A stretch of DNA of 64,000 nt from DASXHY01 sp036272195. Lineage in GTDB: Bacteria > Verrucomicrobiota > Verrucomicrobiia > Limisphaerales > DASXHY01. Positions 16,414 through 25,013 of this stretch are shown here, in pieces. The DNA is taken from positions 114,693 through 178,692 of the forward strand of contig DATAZE010000028.1 of assembly GCA_036272195.1 (NCBI GenBank). The letters run 5' to 3'. The notes under the pieces were generated by a model. That model did no database searches. It saw only the letters and a program-made list of their open reading frames with translations, and was not told where the DNA came from. Made by a program: the position numbers and the translations under genes. How positions within the stretch are numbered: the first letter of the stretch is position 1; each line of letters opens with the position of its first letter.

Positions 16414-17883
16414 ATGAATGGAACAAATCATTCCACCGGTGGTTTCCGGCATATCACCCGCCTAGTCCCGCAGGTAAAAGTGCGTGTGGTGGGTTTTGCG
16501 ATGGTAATTATCTGCGGCTCAATCCTGCTTTCGTGGATTACTCACAGCCTTTGGACGCAATTGGACCGGTTGGAAAAAGACTATACGGCGGTGAAGAGTG
16601 AAAGTTTTTACCTGGGCGTGCATCTGCGCGGCGCGCTGCGGGGACTGAATGACAAACTGCTTCAATTCGGCGTTTCGGAGGATCCAACATTTCGTGATGC
16701 GTTCCTGAATGACTCCGCGGATCTGAAAGGCTGGATTGCCACGAACCAGGTGCTTTTGGCCCAAACCGCGAATCTTCAGCTTCTCCGAGGCGTTGAAGTT
16801 GCCAAACAGTCGCAAATCCTGAACCAGATCATGACGCTTTACGGTGGTTACCTGACCAACGCAAATACCATTCTCTCGGTGACCAATGGCACGGTCAGCG
16901 CACGCTCGTTCGAAGTGACTTATAAGCGCGTCCGGGAGATTTCCAGCGGCCTGTTTCCGCTGTGTGACGACCTGGTGGCGTCGCAGCGTGAAGGCTTCAG
17001 CGAATTTCTACACGGCACACAGGAGACGCTGGCCAGCCATCAGCAGCTTCTCATGGTGTGCTCGGCCATGATTGTGGGGTTGATGATTCTGCTGGCGATC
17101 ATGGTTTATCGCGGCATGATCGCGCCCCTGCGAGTGGGCCTGACGGAAAGCCGCTCAATTATTGAACGGCAGGAAAAACTGGCGTCGCTGGGCATCCTCG
17201 CATCCGGCGTTGCGCACGAGATAAGAAACCCGCTCACGGCAATCAAATTCCGCCTGTTCAGCCTGCGAAAAGCAATTCCCGCCGTGGCGCAAAACGAGGA
17301 GGCTTCGGTGATTGGCAATGAGATCAACCGGCTCGAGGGTATCGTGCAGGATTTTCTCCAATTCGCCCGGCCATCGGAACCTAAGTTGAGCAAAACAGAC
17401 GCGGAACGGATTCTTGAGGAAGTTTACCGGTTGTTGAATCCGCAATTGCAGAAGGACGCAATTGAATTGAGATTGGAGAGTAACGGTTCAAAAACAGCAA
17501 TGGTATTTGCGGACGCGCAGCAACTGAAACAAGTGTTGATCAACCTGATTCAGAATTCCGCGGAAAGCATCGGGCGCAACGGGGCCATTGCGCTCAGCGC
17601 CCGGCGTGAACTCGGGGAACTGGATTCGCGGACTCGCGAGCTGGCGATATTGTCGGTGACCGACACCGGCAGCGGCATACCGCCCGAGGTGGAAACCCGG
17701 CTGTTCGATCCTTTTTTCACCACGAAGGAAGGCGGCACGGGATTGGGGCTGGCCGTTTCCTCGCGTATTGTGGAAAAGCATGGCGGACTGCTAAGATACG
17801 AAACCGAAGTGAATCGCGGCACGACTTTTGAGATCGTGCTGCCCGCGGCGGAAGATGATGCAAGCGAAGATACTATTAATTGA
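16414..17883 (+). CDS. Membrane sensor histidine kinase (NtrB/ZraS class)
   Basis: A 489-residue kinase. TM1 is about residues 25-47 (VVGFAMVIICGSILLSWITH), then a ~160-residue extracytoplasmic helical sensor, and TM2 at about 205-228 (LLMVCSAMIVGLMILLAIMVY). The H-box is GVAHEIRNPLTAIKFRLF with H268; the N box is LINLIQNSAESIG; the G boxes are VTDTGSGIPPE and GGTGLGLAVSSRIVEKHGG. The HEIRNPLTAIK type is the one that pairs with NtrC-like regulators, and such a gene overlaps its 3' end. The ligand of the extracytoplasmic domain is unknown. Confidence 0.93.
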   Translation: MNGTNHSTGGFRHITRLVPQVKVRVVGFAMVIICGSILLSWITHSLWTQLDRLEKDYTAVKSESFYLGVHLRGALRGLNDKLLQFGVSEDPTFRDAFLNDSADLKGWIATNQVLLAQTANLQLLRGVEVAKQSQILNQIMTLYGGYLTNANTILSVTNGTVSARSFEVTYKRVREISSGLFPLCDDLVASQREGFSEFLHGTQETLASHQQLLMVCSAMIVGLMILLAIMVYRGMIAPLRVGLTESRSIIERQEKLASLGILASGVAHEIRNPLTAIKFRLFSLRKAIPAVAQNEEASVIGNEINRLEGIVQDFLQFARPSEPKLSKTDAERILEEVYRLLNPQLQKDAIELRLESNGSKTAMVFADAQQLKQVLINLIQNSAESIGRNGAIALSARRELGELDSRTRELAILSVTDTGSGIPPEVETRLFDPFFTTKEGGTGLGLAVSSRIVEKHGGLLRYETEVNRGTTFEIVLPAAEDDASEDTIN

Positions 17884-19294
17884 AGACGACCGTAGCACCG
17901 CGTCAGCGCTGCAGAAGGTGTTGCAGGACGAAGGCTACGCCGTGACCGTGGCCGGCCGCGGCGACCAGGGCCTTACCCAGGCGCGAGAGCGGCAGTGCGA
18001 CCTCGTCATCACTGATTTGAAATTGCCCGGCTTGAGCGGCATGCAGCTCATCGCGCAATTGCACACCGCGAAACCGAAGTTGCCGATCATCATGATGACC
18101 GCTCACGGCACGACTGAGACGGCCATTGAAGCCATGAAACTCGGCGCGTGCGATTACCTGGTGAAACCTTTTGACGCCGACGAACTGCTCGACCTGGCGG
18201 CATCTGCCGTCGCCAGTTCGCGGCGCATGTCTGAGGCAGTGGAAATCGGCGAGGCGCGGACGGCGACGCGCGCCATCATCGGCAAAAGCCGCGTGATGCA
18301 GAATATTTATAAGGAAATCGGGCGCGTCGCGGCCACTCCGGTCACGGTGTTGATTCGCGGCGCAACGGGAACGGGCAAGGAACTCATCGCGCGCGCCATC
18401 TATCAACACAGCGACCGCGCCGACAAACCGTTCATCGCGGTAAACTGCGCAGCCATTCCGGAAACGTTGCTGGAAAGCGAATTGTTCGGCCACGAGCGCG
18501 GCAGTTTTACCGGAGCAAATTCGCGGCGCATCGGACGTTTCGAGCAAGCGCAGGGCGGAACAATTTTTCTGGATGAAATCGGCGATCTCTCCTCGAACAC
18601 CCAGGCCAAGCTGCTGCGTGTGCTGCAGGAAAAATGTTTCCAGCGCGTGGGCGGGGATGAATTGATTCCGATCGACGTGCGCGTGCTCGCGGCCACGCAT
18701 CGCGACCTGGAAGCCGCCATCCAGGAAAAAGAATTCCGGGAGGATTTGTTCTATCGCCTGAGCGTCGTGACCATCACGCTTCCGCCGTTGAACGAACGGG
18801 CCGAGGACATTCCCGAACTGGTGAAATTTTTCATGCAACGTTACGCGTTGGAATTGGGAGTGGAAAATCCGTCCGTTCAACCGGAGGCCCTCGCATGGCT
18901 TCAGAGCCAAAAATGGTCCGGCAATGTGCGCGAATTGGAAAATGTAATTCGACGCGCCATGTTGCAGGCACGCCCCTTCGCCGTAAGTCTCGAACACGTG
19001 CAACAAGTTTTGGCGAGCGCACAAAAACCGCAAGCCGCCTCGAACCAAACCCACGCCGCTTACATTTCTGAACTTTTAGGCCGCGTTCAACGAGGCGAGG
19101 ACGAAGGCGCATACGCGAAGATGATTGCCGACCTCGAGCCCGAACTTTTCGCACAAGCGATCCAACTCGCCCAGGGCAATCAAGCCAAAGCCGCCCGCTG
19201 GCTCGGCATCACGCGCCTAAAAATGCGGGAGAAACTGGTGCAGTTTGGACTGCATACGGTGCGGGATGTTTCGGAGCAGCAGAAGGCTGGTTGA
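17858..19294 (+). CDS. Sigma54-dependent response regulator (NtrC/ZraR family)
   Basis: A 478-residue activator with receiver, AAA+ and Fis-type HTH domains. The receiver has D53 in LVITDLKLPGLSG. The AAA+ domain has Walker A GATGTGKE (168-175), the sigma54-contact loop GSFTGA (215-220, with S instead of the usual A), Walker B GGTIFLDEIGD, and the arginine finger region EDLFYRLSV. The C-terminal HTH is QGNQAKAARWLGITRLKM. ATG at 17855 or 17858 lies inside the last codons of the kinase gene, so the two are translationally coupled. The presence of a sigma54 activator supports the sigma54-like element upstream of the kinase, suggesting autoregulation. Confidence 0.94.
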   Translation: MQAKILLIEDDRSTASALQKVLQDEGYAVTVAGRGDQGLTQARERQCDLVITDLKLPGLSGMQLIAQLHTAKPKLPIIMMTAHGTTETAIEAMKLGACDYLVKPFDADELLDLAASAVASSRRMSEAVEIGEARTATRAIIGKSRVMQNIYKEIGRVAATPVTVLIRGATGTGKELIARAIYQHSDRADKPFIAVNCAAIPETLLESELFGHERGSFTGANSRRIGRFEQAQGGTIFLDEIGDLSSNTQAKLLRVLQEKCFQRVGGDELIPIDVRVLAATHRDLEAAIQEKEFREDLFYRLSVVTITLPPLNERAEDIPELVKFFMQRYALELGVENPSVQPEALAWLQSQKWSGNVRELENVIRRAMLQARPFAVSLEHVQQVLASAQKPQAASNQTHAAYISELLGRVQRGEDEGAYAKMIADLEPELFAQAIQLAQGNQAKAARWLGITRLKMREKLVQFGLHTVRDVSEQQKAG

Positions 19295-19557
19295 GCGCGG
19301 AAAAAAGCAAGAACTCCAGTTCGACCGACTCAACGACGAGGCTGCAGACATACTTTTTCCATATGACAGAGAACCTCCCCGATCTTCTTACTCATGGCCG
19401 CCATTCGACCGGAAAATGACCCCATTTGTTCCTCCTGGAAAAGAGAATGCCCCCGCTCTTGAATTGCTTGAATGGAAAGAGAAGCTTGAAAGATCGTAGA
19501 ACTTTGTCCCAGCTGTTAGAATCAACTCGCGCTCTCGTACATACCAAACGAGTCGGC
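19295..19557. other. Intergenic region without a recognised gene
   Basis: About 260 bases between two convergent genes (sigma54 regulator and HEPN-like protein). No gene, terminator hairpin with T-run or repeat copy was recognised. Confidence 0.4.
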
Positions 19558-20367
19558 CTAAGGCGGCAAATCTGTTCTTTTCACCAAAACAGGTTTTACG
19601 ATGGCTCCTTTTGCAGTGTGTGATTTCTTAAACGCCATGGCGACTTTACGCATTTCGAACTGAAAAACATTTCCATCCGGGAAGAGCACGACATAATCCT
19701 TGGTGACTCCAACGCGCGATTTCGGCATTGGGGGCAGCTTTACTTTAAGAGGTTGTTGAAGTTGGATATCCCTGACTAAATGCAGCTGTTCATCAGAGAA
19801 CCATGTCCAAATTCGATAAGCTATCGTCAATTCTGCATCAGTAATTGTGAGATCAGTCAGTTTCTTCGGATGGGTTATCCGGTTTCGCAATTCTTCGAAT
19901 TCTTTGAGCGGGACTTTTGAGATATCCAAAACGTAACTGAGACCGTGCGCCTTCGCAAAGCACTTGAAAGCAAATTTTAGGTTGGGAATGAATCGTTGGA
20001 AATTATTGCCGACGGTTCTGACTTCTCCATTGTCTAGTAACATGTACCTATGTTCCAACAATATGGCTACCTCGGCGGAAGAAAAATCTATTTCGTAATG
20101 CCTGAATCGCTGAAAAGCAATCGCCTTGAACCCGAAGCACGCTGCCTCCAGAACGGCGAATATGTTTTTCACAATCGTCCTACGCCAGAATTGATTGTGA
20201 GAACCTTTCCGAAGGGGACAATTACATTTGGCTACATCTCGAGCTAGGACGGTCGAACGGTTGACGTAATCAATAATCTCAGTGTAAAAATCGACGACTG
20301 GCCCAAAAACCTCCTGAACCAGTTCGGGAATATGTCCGACAAAAGCGGACTTCTCTTCCTCATTCAC
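19558..20367 (-). CDS. HEPN-domain-like protein beside tRNA-Phe
   Basis: A 269-residue soluble protein not assigned to a named family. It is mostly helical, and LKEFEELRNRITHPKKLTDL (residues ~172-191) contains an R-N-x3-H (RX4H) motif followed by a further helix (TDAELTIAYRIWTWF). That motif and placement are the signature of HEPN ribonuclease or RNA-binding domains, common in defence and toxin-antitoxin systems. The C-terminal ~50 residues look like a small beta domain (GVTKDYVVLFPDGNVFQFEM). Its DNA is visibly more AT-rich than its neighbours and it sits just downstream of tRNA-Phe, a classical integration point, so it may be acquired. No partner antitoxin gene is adjacent. Confidence 0.6.
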   Translation of the reverse strand: MNEEEKSAFVGHIPELVQEVFGPVVDFYTEIIDYVNRSTVLARDVAKCNCPLRKGSHNQFWRRTIVKNIFAVLEAACFGFKAIAFQRFRHYEIDFSSAEVAILLEHRYMLLDNGEVRTVGNNFQRFIPNLKFAFKCFAKAHGLSYVLDISKVPLKEFEELRNRITHPKKLTDLTITDAELTIAYRIWTWFSDEQLHLVRDIQLQQPLKVKLPPMPKSRVGVTKDYVVLFPDGNVFQFEMRKVAMAFKKSHTAKGAIVKPVLVKRTDLPP

Positions 20368-20510
20368 AATCGCAGTATGAAGTAGCGAGACAGCATTTCC
20401 AGCAGAGAGTTAGCGACCGCCCTTCCCGTTCCGTTTCTGGTTTTCAACGACGCATTCCGGACGGAATACCGTTTTAGCTCGTATTTGGCGCAAAACGGTC
20501 GAAAAAAGCC

Positions 20511-20533
20511 TAAAAACCCCTTATTTATAAGGG
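20511..20533 (-). terminator. Rho-independent terminator after tRNA-Phe
   Basis: On the minus strand CCCTTAT-AA-ATAAGGG forms a 7-bp stem followed by GTTTTT. It lies about 19 bases beyond the tRNA 3' end, in the right orientation. Confidence 0.75.
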
Positions 20534-20551
20534 TCTTAGAGAGGGAAAAAC

Positions 20552-20627
<76 letters not shown>

Positions 20628-20641
20628 AGCCAGAGCCGTTT

Positions 20642-20670
20642 ATTGAACTTGGCTTTGCCTCCGATGGCAA
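20642..20670 (-). promoter_or_regulatory. Probable sigma70-type promoter of tRNA-Phe
   Basis: On the minus strand TTGCCA (5/6 to the -35 consensus), a 17-base spacer, and TTCAAT (4/6 to the -10 consensus). The predicted start is a few bases before the tRNA 5' end. Confidence 0.45.
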
Positions 20671-20729
20671 GACCGGATTTTCATTCAGTCTGAGCCAATT
20701 GGACCGGCCTCAGCCAGTCATCGCGCCCT

Positions 20730-20890
20730 CGACTGGGGACTGAAAGTCCCCGGAACCCGCAGGCTGGAAAGCTTGCGCCACATACAAAATCATTTTCTTA
20801 CAATCTGGCGAGGCGCAGAATGCAGACAATATTAGGGACTCGACGGAGTTTCGCCCCACCAGCCCAGGGCGGATCGGCAGTTCCGCCCTA
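20730..20890. repeat. Cluster of dispersed repeat fragments between tRNA-Phe and the Xer gene
   Basis: Contains half of a family B element (GAACCCGCAGGCTGGAAAGC near 20753, matching the right arm of the repeat inside mnmE at 25408-25436), preceded by the hairpin GGGGACTGAAAGTCCCC, and then a second unit with AGGGCGGA and TCCGCCCT arms at about 20867-20890. No gene is visible in this ~270-base gap. Confidence 0.65.
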
Positions 20891-20898
20891 CCCTACCT

Positions 20899-21867
20899 TC
20901 ATGCGCGGGGGTGGGCGGCGTCGTAGGCTTTTTTCAGGCGTTCGGTAGTGAGATGGGTGTAAACCTGCGTGGTGACGAGGTGCGCGTGGCCGAGCAGTTC
21001 CTGCACGCTGCGCAGGTCCGCGCCGGCATCGAGCAGGTGCGTCGCGTAACTGTGCCGCAATTTGTGCGGCGTGAGGGACGGGTCCAGGCCAGCGGTGGCG
21101 AGATGTTTTTTCAGGCGCACTTGCAGGACATACGGCGCGATGGGCGTCGGCTTCTTTTTTTCGGAGAGGAAAACCGGCGATATTCCGGACGGCTTGAGTT
21201 GCACGACATCCCAGTATTCGCGAATCGCCTTCAACGCGGGCTCGCCAATCGGCACGAGCCGTTCTTTTTTACCTTTGCCGCGCACGCGCACGAGTTGTTC
21301 GTTCCAATCGATGTCCTCGGCGCGCAGGCCGCAAAGTTCACTGACACGAAGGCCGCACGAGTAGATGGTTTCCAACACAGCCACGTCGCGAAAACAAATC
21401 GCGGCTGACACGGGCCGTCCCCTGCCCTTTTCTTTTTTTTCCTCGAGCGGTTTCAACGGCGCGATGAGCAGGTCCGCGATTTGTTTCGCCGTCAGATATT
21501 TTGGAAGCCGTTTTTCGAGCTTGGGCAGGGAAATGTTTTTGATGGGCGAAACGGATAGAGCGCCGTGCCGGATGAGAAATTTGTAAAAGCTGCGCAACGC
21601 GGAAAATCGGAGTTGAATGGCGGAGCGACCCAGATGGTTGCGACCGAGAAAACGGAGATAGCCGCGGAAATCATCGCGCTGAAGGGCGTCCCAGGCGGGG
21701 GCGTATTTGCGTTCGTCGTTATGCCAGCGGGAGAATTCGATCAAGGCGTCGCGGTAATTGCGCTGGGTGTAAATCGAGGCGCCGCGATCGGTGGCGAGGT
21801 GCGTGAGGAATTTTTTGGTCCAGGGGTCGAGGGTGGAAGCGTCACGCTTAAGAGAATCGGGGTTCAT
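20899..21867 (-). CDS. Tyrosine recombinase of the XerC/XerD type
   Basis: A 322-residue site-specific recombinase. The N-terminal SAM-like domain (LDPWTKKFLTHLATDRGAS, TQRNYRDALIEFSRWH) is followed by the catalytic domain with YSCGLRVSELCGLR (first Arg), HKLRHSYATHLLDAGADLRS (HxxR), QELLGHAHLVTTQVYTHLTT (second His and nucleophilic Tyr). The length and the LGHAxxxTTQxYTH segment fit the chromosome-dimer resolvases XerC/XerD rather than a phage integrase. It contains an insert EEKKEKGRGRPVSAAICF absent from typical Xer proteins. The start is ATG 21867; the upstream frame to 21918 lacks support. Closeness to tRNA-Phe also leaves an island integrase possible. Confidence 0.88.
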   Translation of the reverse strand: MNPDSLKRDASTLDPWTKKFLTHLATDRGASIYTQRNYRDALIEFSRWHNDERKYAPAWDALQRDDFRGYLRFLGRNHLGRSAIQLRFSALRSFYKFLIRHGALSVSPIKNISLPKLEKRLPKYLTAKQIADLLIAPLKPLEEKKEKGRGRPVSAAICFRDVAVLETIYSCGLRVSELCGLRAEDIDWNEQLVRVRGKGKKERLVPIGEPALKAIREYWDVVQLKPSGISPVFLSEKKKPTPIAPYVLQVRLKKHLATAGLDPSLTPHKLRHSYATHLLDAGADLRSVQELLGHAHLVTTQVYTHLTTERLKKAYDAAHPRA

Positions 21868-21924
21868 TGCAAGTGGCCGCTCATTAAAAAAGATGCCGCT
21901 AAAGTGTTGAGCACGCAAGTACGG

Positions 21925-22030
21925 GAACGTTTTCTGCCGTCCTGCCGGACTTGATTATCGCCCACCGCGCACCCACCGTTGAAACGGTGGGCAATTTTCT
22001 GTCGTCCTCGCGGACTTTCGTGGGTGGCGT
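21925..22030. repeat. Palindromic intergenic repeat with CCCACCGTT dyad
   Basis: CCCACCGTTGAAACGGTGGG (21972-21991) is a 9-bp stem with a 2-base loop. The flanks carry near-duplicate phrases, TTTTCTGCCGTCCTGCCGGA and TTTTCTGTCGTCCTCGCGGA, on both sides. It lies between topB and the Xer gene, upstream of the latter. The T-run after the stem faces plus, where no gene ends, so a repeat is more likely than a terminator. Confidence 0.6.
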
Positions 22031-22067
22031 CCTGCTTCCAGAGACTGGCGCGACGGTGAGGCTTCAA

Positions 22068-24875
22068 CTATTCGCCTTCGCGGGGCGGGAATTCGAAAAC
22101 GACTTTGTCGTTTTCGTCCAATACCAAATAAGCGGAAAATGGTTTGCCGGATTTCGAAATGAATTTATCAATCAAATCGGTTTTCCCCTTTTCCAAAAGT
22201 TTTTGCACCTGGGCGACTTCGATGGGGCGCTGCAAAATTTCCTTGCTGATCTTCTTGAATTTGCACGACTTTTGTTCGGCTTGAGAGCGCTCGCAAATAT
22301 AGCCCTGCGGGGTGTCAAAAATATTCCCGCCGCATTTCGGGCATTTGCCAATGGGCGTCAGGCTGGTGAAATCAATCTTGGGCTGCGGCTCCTTTGATGC
22401 GCCTTTTTTGGATTTGCGCTCGCGCGGGACGAATTCAAAGGCCGTTTTGCCCTCTTTCACAGTGAGAAAGGCCTCGAACTTGCGGCCGGTCTTTTTGGAC
22501 ACGAAGCCCTTGAGCAGGTCAGTCTTGCCCTCGGTGAGCAGTTTTTTGACCTGCTCGGGGGAAATCTCCTGCTGCAAAATAATTTTGCCGGTGCGGAAGT
22601 CGCAGGTCTTGTCCGGGCCGACGGATTTTTCGCAGACGTAATTCATGCCGACGTCGAACACGCGCGAGCCACATTTCGGGCATTTGCCAATCGGTTCCTT
22701 GCCGGTAAAATCGACGGGCGCGGCGGCTTCGCCATTTTCGCCAGTCTTATCCTGGCCGAAATCAAAATCGACTTTGAATTCCGGGGTCAATTTGATGACG
22801 GCCGCGAAGGGAAATCCCTTCTTGCTGCGGAATCCCTGGAGCGGGCCGATTTGACGGTCAACAATCAGTTTCTCAAATTCTTCACTTTCAAACATGCGCC
22901 CGCCGAGAGTTTTACGAATCGAGAAATCACATTTATTGCACTGGAACTCTTTATATTTCTCGCGGATTTCGCCACCGCATTTCGGGCACGGAATTTTGAG
23001 CACGCCGAAATCGCCGGGAATGGTATCGAGTTCAAACTTTTTGGCGCGATCAACAATGTGACGCGTCATGTCGGCGATTTCGGACATGAATTCATCGCGG
23101 CTTTTCTCACGGCGCTGGATCTGGTGCAACTTGAATTCCCAATTACCGGTCAACTCAGGCTTGGTCAACTCGGGAACGCCGAGGCCGTTGAGCAATTCCA
23201 TGAGCGAAAAAGCCTTGGCGGTGGCTTGAAGCTCGCGGGCGTTGCGAACGATGTATTGCTCGTAGATTAATCCTTCAATAATAGAGGCGCGGGTAGCGGG
23301 CGTGCCGAGGCCCTTCTCGCGCATGGCTTCGCGAAGTTCGTCGTCCTCGACGAGCTTGCCGGCGCCTTCCATCGCGCTCAGGAGTGTGGCTTCGGTGTAG
23401 CGCGGTGGCGGTTTGGTTTGAAGTTGTTTGACTTCGACGGCGGCCGTCTTGACGTTTTCGTTTTGCTGGACGGGAGCGAGGTTCGCGGCGGAATCTTCGT
23501 CCTGCGCTTCCTTGCCATAAACGGTGAGCCAGCCGGGCGTGACGAGGACTTTGCCGGTGCTCTTGAACGGCTCGCCTTCGACACGCGTGATGCGGACGGT
23601 TTCGAGAAATTCGGCGGCGGGATAAAAAATCGCGAGAAACCGCTTGGCCACCATATCGTACAGTTTCTGTTCCGGCTCACTCAATCCTTTGGGCGCCTGG
23701 GAGGTCGGGATGATGGCAAAGTGATCGGAAATTTTCGCGTTATTGAAAATGCGTTTGTTGGGTTTGACCCAATCGCTTTTCAAAATCGTATCGGCAAACG
23801 CGGCGTAATTTGTGCCTTCCAACATCCCGAGGACATTTTTCACCGTCGCGATGTAATCCTCCGGCAACGCGCGCGAATCGGTTCGCGGATAGGTAAGCAC
23901 CTTATGTTTTTCATAAAGCGCCTGCGCGAGTCCGAGTGTGTTTTTAGCGCTGAAACCGAAGCGCGAGTTGGCATCGCGTTGCAAACTGGTCAGATCATAC
24001 AGCAGCGGGGAAAGCGAGGTGGTGGGCTTGCTTTCTTCGGTGACGATGCCGGGTTTGCCCAGGCATTTATCGCGGATGGATTCGGCGCGGCTCTTTTCCC
24101 AAAGGCGCTCGGACCTGAGTTGTTCGTCGCCGTCCTTTTCCGGTTTTACAAATTTTTCATCGAACCAACGGCCGGTGTATTGGCCGGCGGCGGCATCGAA
24201 GGTGCCGATGACTTCCCAAAAATCGCGCGAGATGAACTTGCGGATTTTATGCTCGCGCTCGACGACGATGGCCAGCGTGGGCGTCTGCACGCGGCCGACG
24301 GTGGTTTTAAAAAAACCGCCGGACTTGGAGTTGAACGCCGTCATGGCGCGGGTGCCATTGATGCCCACGAGCCAGTCCGCTTCCGAGCGGCTGAAGGCGG
24401 CATCGGCCAATGGCAACATGCTGCTATCGTCGCGCAATTTGGCGAAGCCGTCGCGAATCGCGGCCGGCGTCATGGATTGCAGCCAGAGGCGCTGGATCGG
24501 TTGCTTGGCCTTCGTGTACTTGACGATGTTGCGGAAAATGAGTTCGCCCTCGCGGCCCGCGTCGCAGGCATTCACGAGCTGGTCGATATCTTTTCGCTTG
24601 ATGAGTTTGGCGAGGACTTTGAGGCGGCTTTCGCTTTTCTCGATGGGCCGCAAATCAAAATGCGGCGGGATGACGGGCAGACATTTGAAAGTCCATTTGC
24701 CGCGCGTGGCCTCGACGCCCTCGGGAGCGATCAACTCCAGCAAATGGCCGACGGCTGACGAAACGACATATTGGTCGCTCTCGAAATAGTCGTCGACTTT
24801 CTTGAAACCGCCGATCGCCTTGGCAATATCACTGGCGACGGACGGCTTCTCTGCAATGATTAATGCTTTGCCCAT
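22068..24875 (-). CDS. topB: DNA topoisomerase III-like type IA topoisomerase with zinc-ribbon tail
   Basis: A 935-residue type IA topoisomerase, which relaxes or decatenates DNA by single-strand passage. The Toprim start ALIIAEKPSVASDIAKAIGG and VNACDAGREGELIFRNI, then GRVQTPTLAIVVEREHKI and VLTYPRTDSRALPEDY with the active tyrosine, are TopB-like. The C-terminal third has repeated zinc-binding and Toprim-C-like units (CPKCGGEIREKYKEFQCNKC, CPKCGSRVFDVGMNYVC, CPKCGGNIFDTPQGYIC), each followed by an ELLxxGKTDLxKGFxSKxGxxFxA-type segment. At 935 residues it is larger than E. coli TopB (653). It is a single-gene unit; Xer lies downstream. Confidence 0.92.
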   Translation of the reverse strand: MGKALIIAEKPSVASDIAKAIGGFKKVDDYFESDQYVVSSAVGHLLELIAPEGVEATRGKWTFKCLPVIPPHFDLRPIEKSESRLKVLAKLIKRKDIDQLVNACDAGREGELIFRNIVKYTKAKQPIQRLWLQSMTPAAIRDGFAKLRDDSSMLPLADAAFSRSEADWLVGINGTRAMTAFNSKSGGFFKTTVGRVQTPTLAIVVEREHKIRKFISRDFWEVIGTFDAAAGQYTGRWFDEKFVKPEKDGDEQLRSERLWEKSRAESIRDKCLGKPGIVTEESKPTTSLSPLLYDLTSLQRDANSRFGFSAKNTLGLAQALYEKHKVLTYPRTDSRALPEDYIATVKNVLGMLEGTNYAAFADTILKSDWVKPNKRIFNNAKISDHFAIIPTSQAPKGLSEPEQKLYDMVAKRFLAIFYPAAEFLETVRITRVEGEPFKSTGKVLVTPGWLTVYGKEAQDEDSAANLAPVQQNENVKTAAVEVKQLQTKPPPRYTEATLLSAMEGAGKLVEDDELREAMREKGLGTPATRASIIEGLIYEQYIVRNARELQATAKAFSLMELLNGLGVPELTKPELTGNWEFKLHQIQRREKSRDEFMSEIADMTRHIVDRAKKFELDTIPGDFGVLKIPCPKCGGEIREKYKEFQCNKCDFSIRKTLGGRMFESEEFEKLIVDRQIGPLQGFRSKKGFPFAAVIKLTPEFKVDFDFGQDKTGENGEAAAPVDFTGKEPIGKCPKCGSRVFDVGMNYVCEKSVGPDKTCDFRTGKIILQQEISPEQVKKLLTEGKTDLLKGFVSKKTGRKFEAFLTVKEGKTAFEFVPRERKSKKGASKEPQPKIDFTSLTPIGKCPKCGGNIFDTPQGYICERSQAEQKSCKFKKISKEILQRPIEVAQVQKLLEKGKTDLIDKFISKSGKPFSAYLVLDENDKVVFEFPPREGE

Positions 24876-25013
24876 CTTTTGATTTGCGCGATTCTCACTA
24901 GAACAAGCAATCTTCGTGCAAGTTTCGAAAATTGGCCCAAAGCTATCTGGATGTCAAAACTTCGTTTTTTTGCGAAAAATCGCAAGGTTTTGAAAATCCC
25001 CGGTTTCGGGCGG

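Noticed and set aside
20899..21867. Integrase of a genomic island at tRNA-Phe
   Set aside because: The protein resembles chromosomal XerC/XerD, lies upstream of the tRNA 5' end, and no second att-like copy of the tRNA 3' end was seen. It remains possible but unsupported.
21972..21991. Terminator for topB
   Set aside because: The hairpin lacks a T-run in the direction of topB transcription and its flanks look like a dispersed repeat.
23418..24758. A 446-codon plus-strand frame opposite topB
   Set aside because: Antisense shadow of the topoisomerase; no recognisable features.
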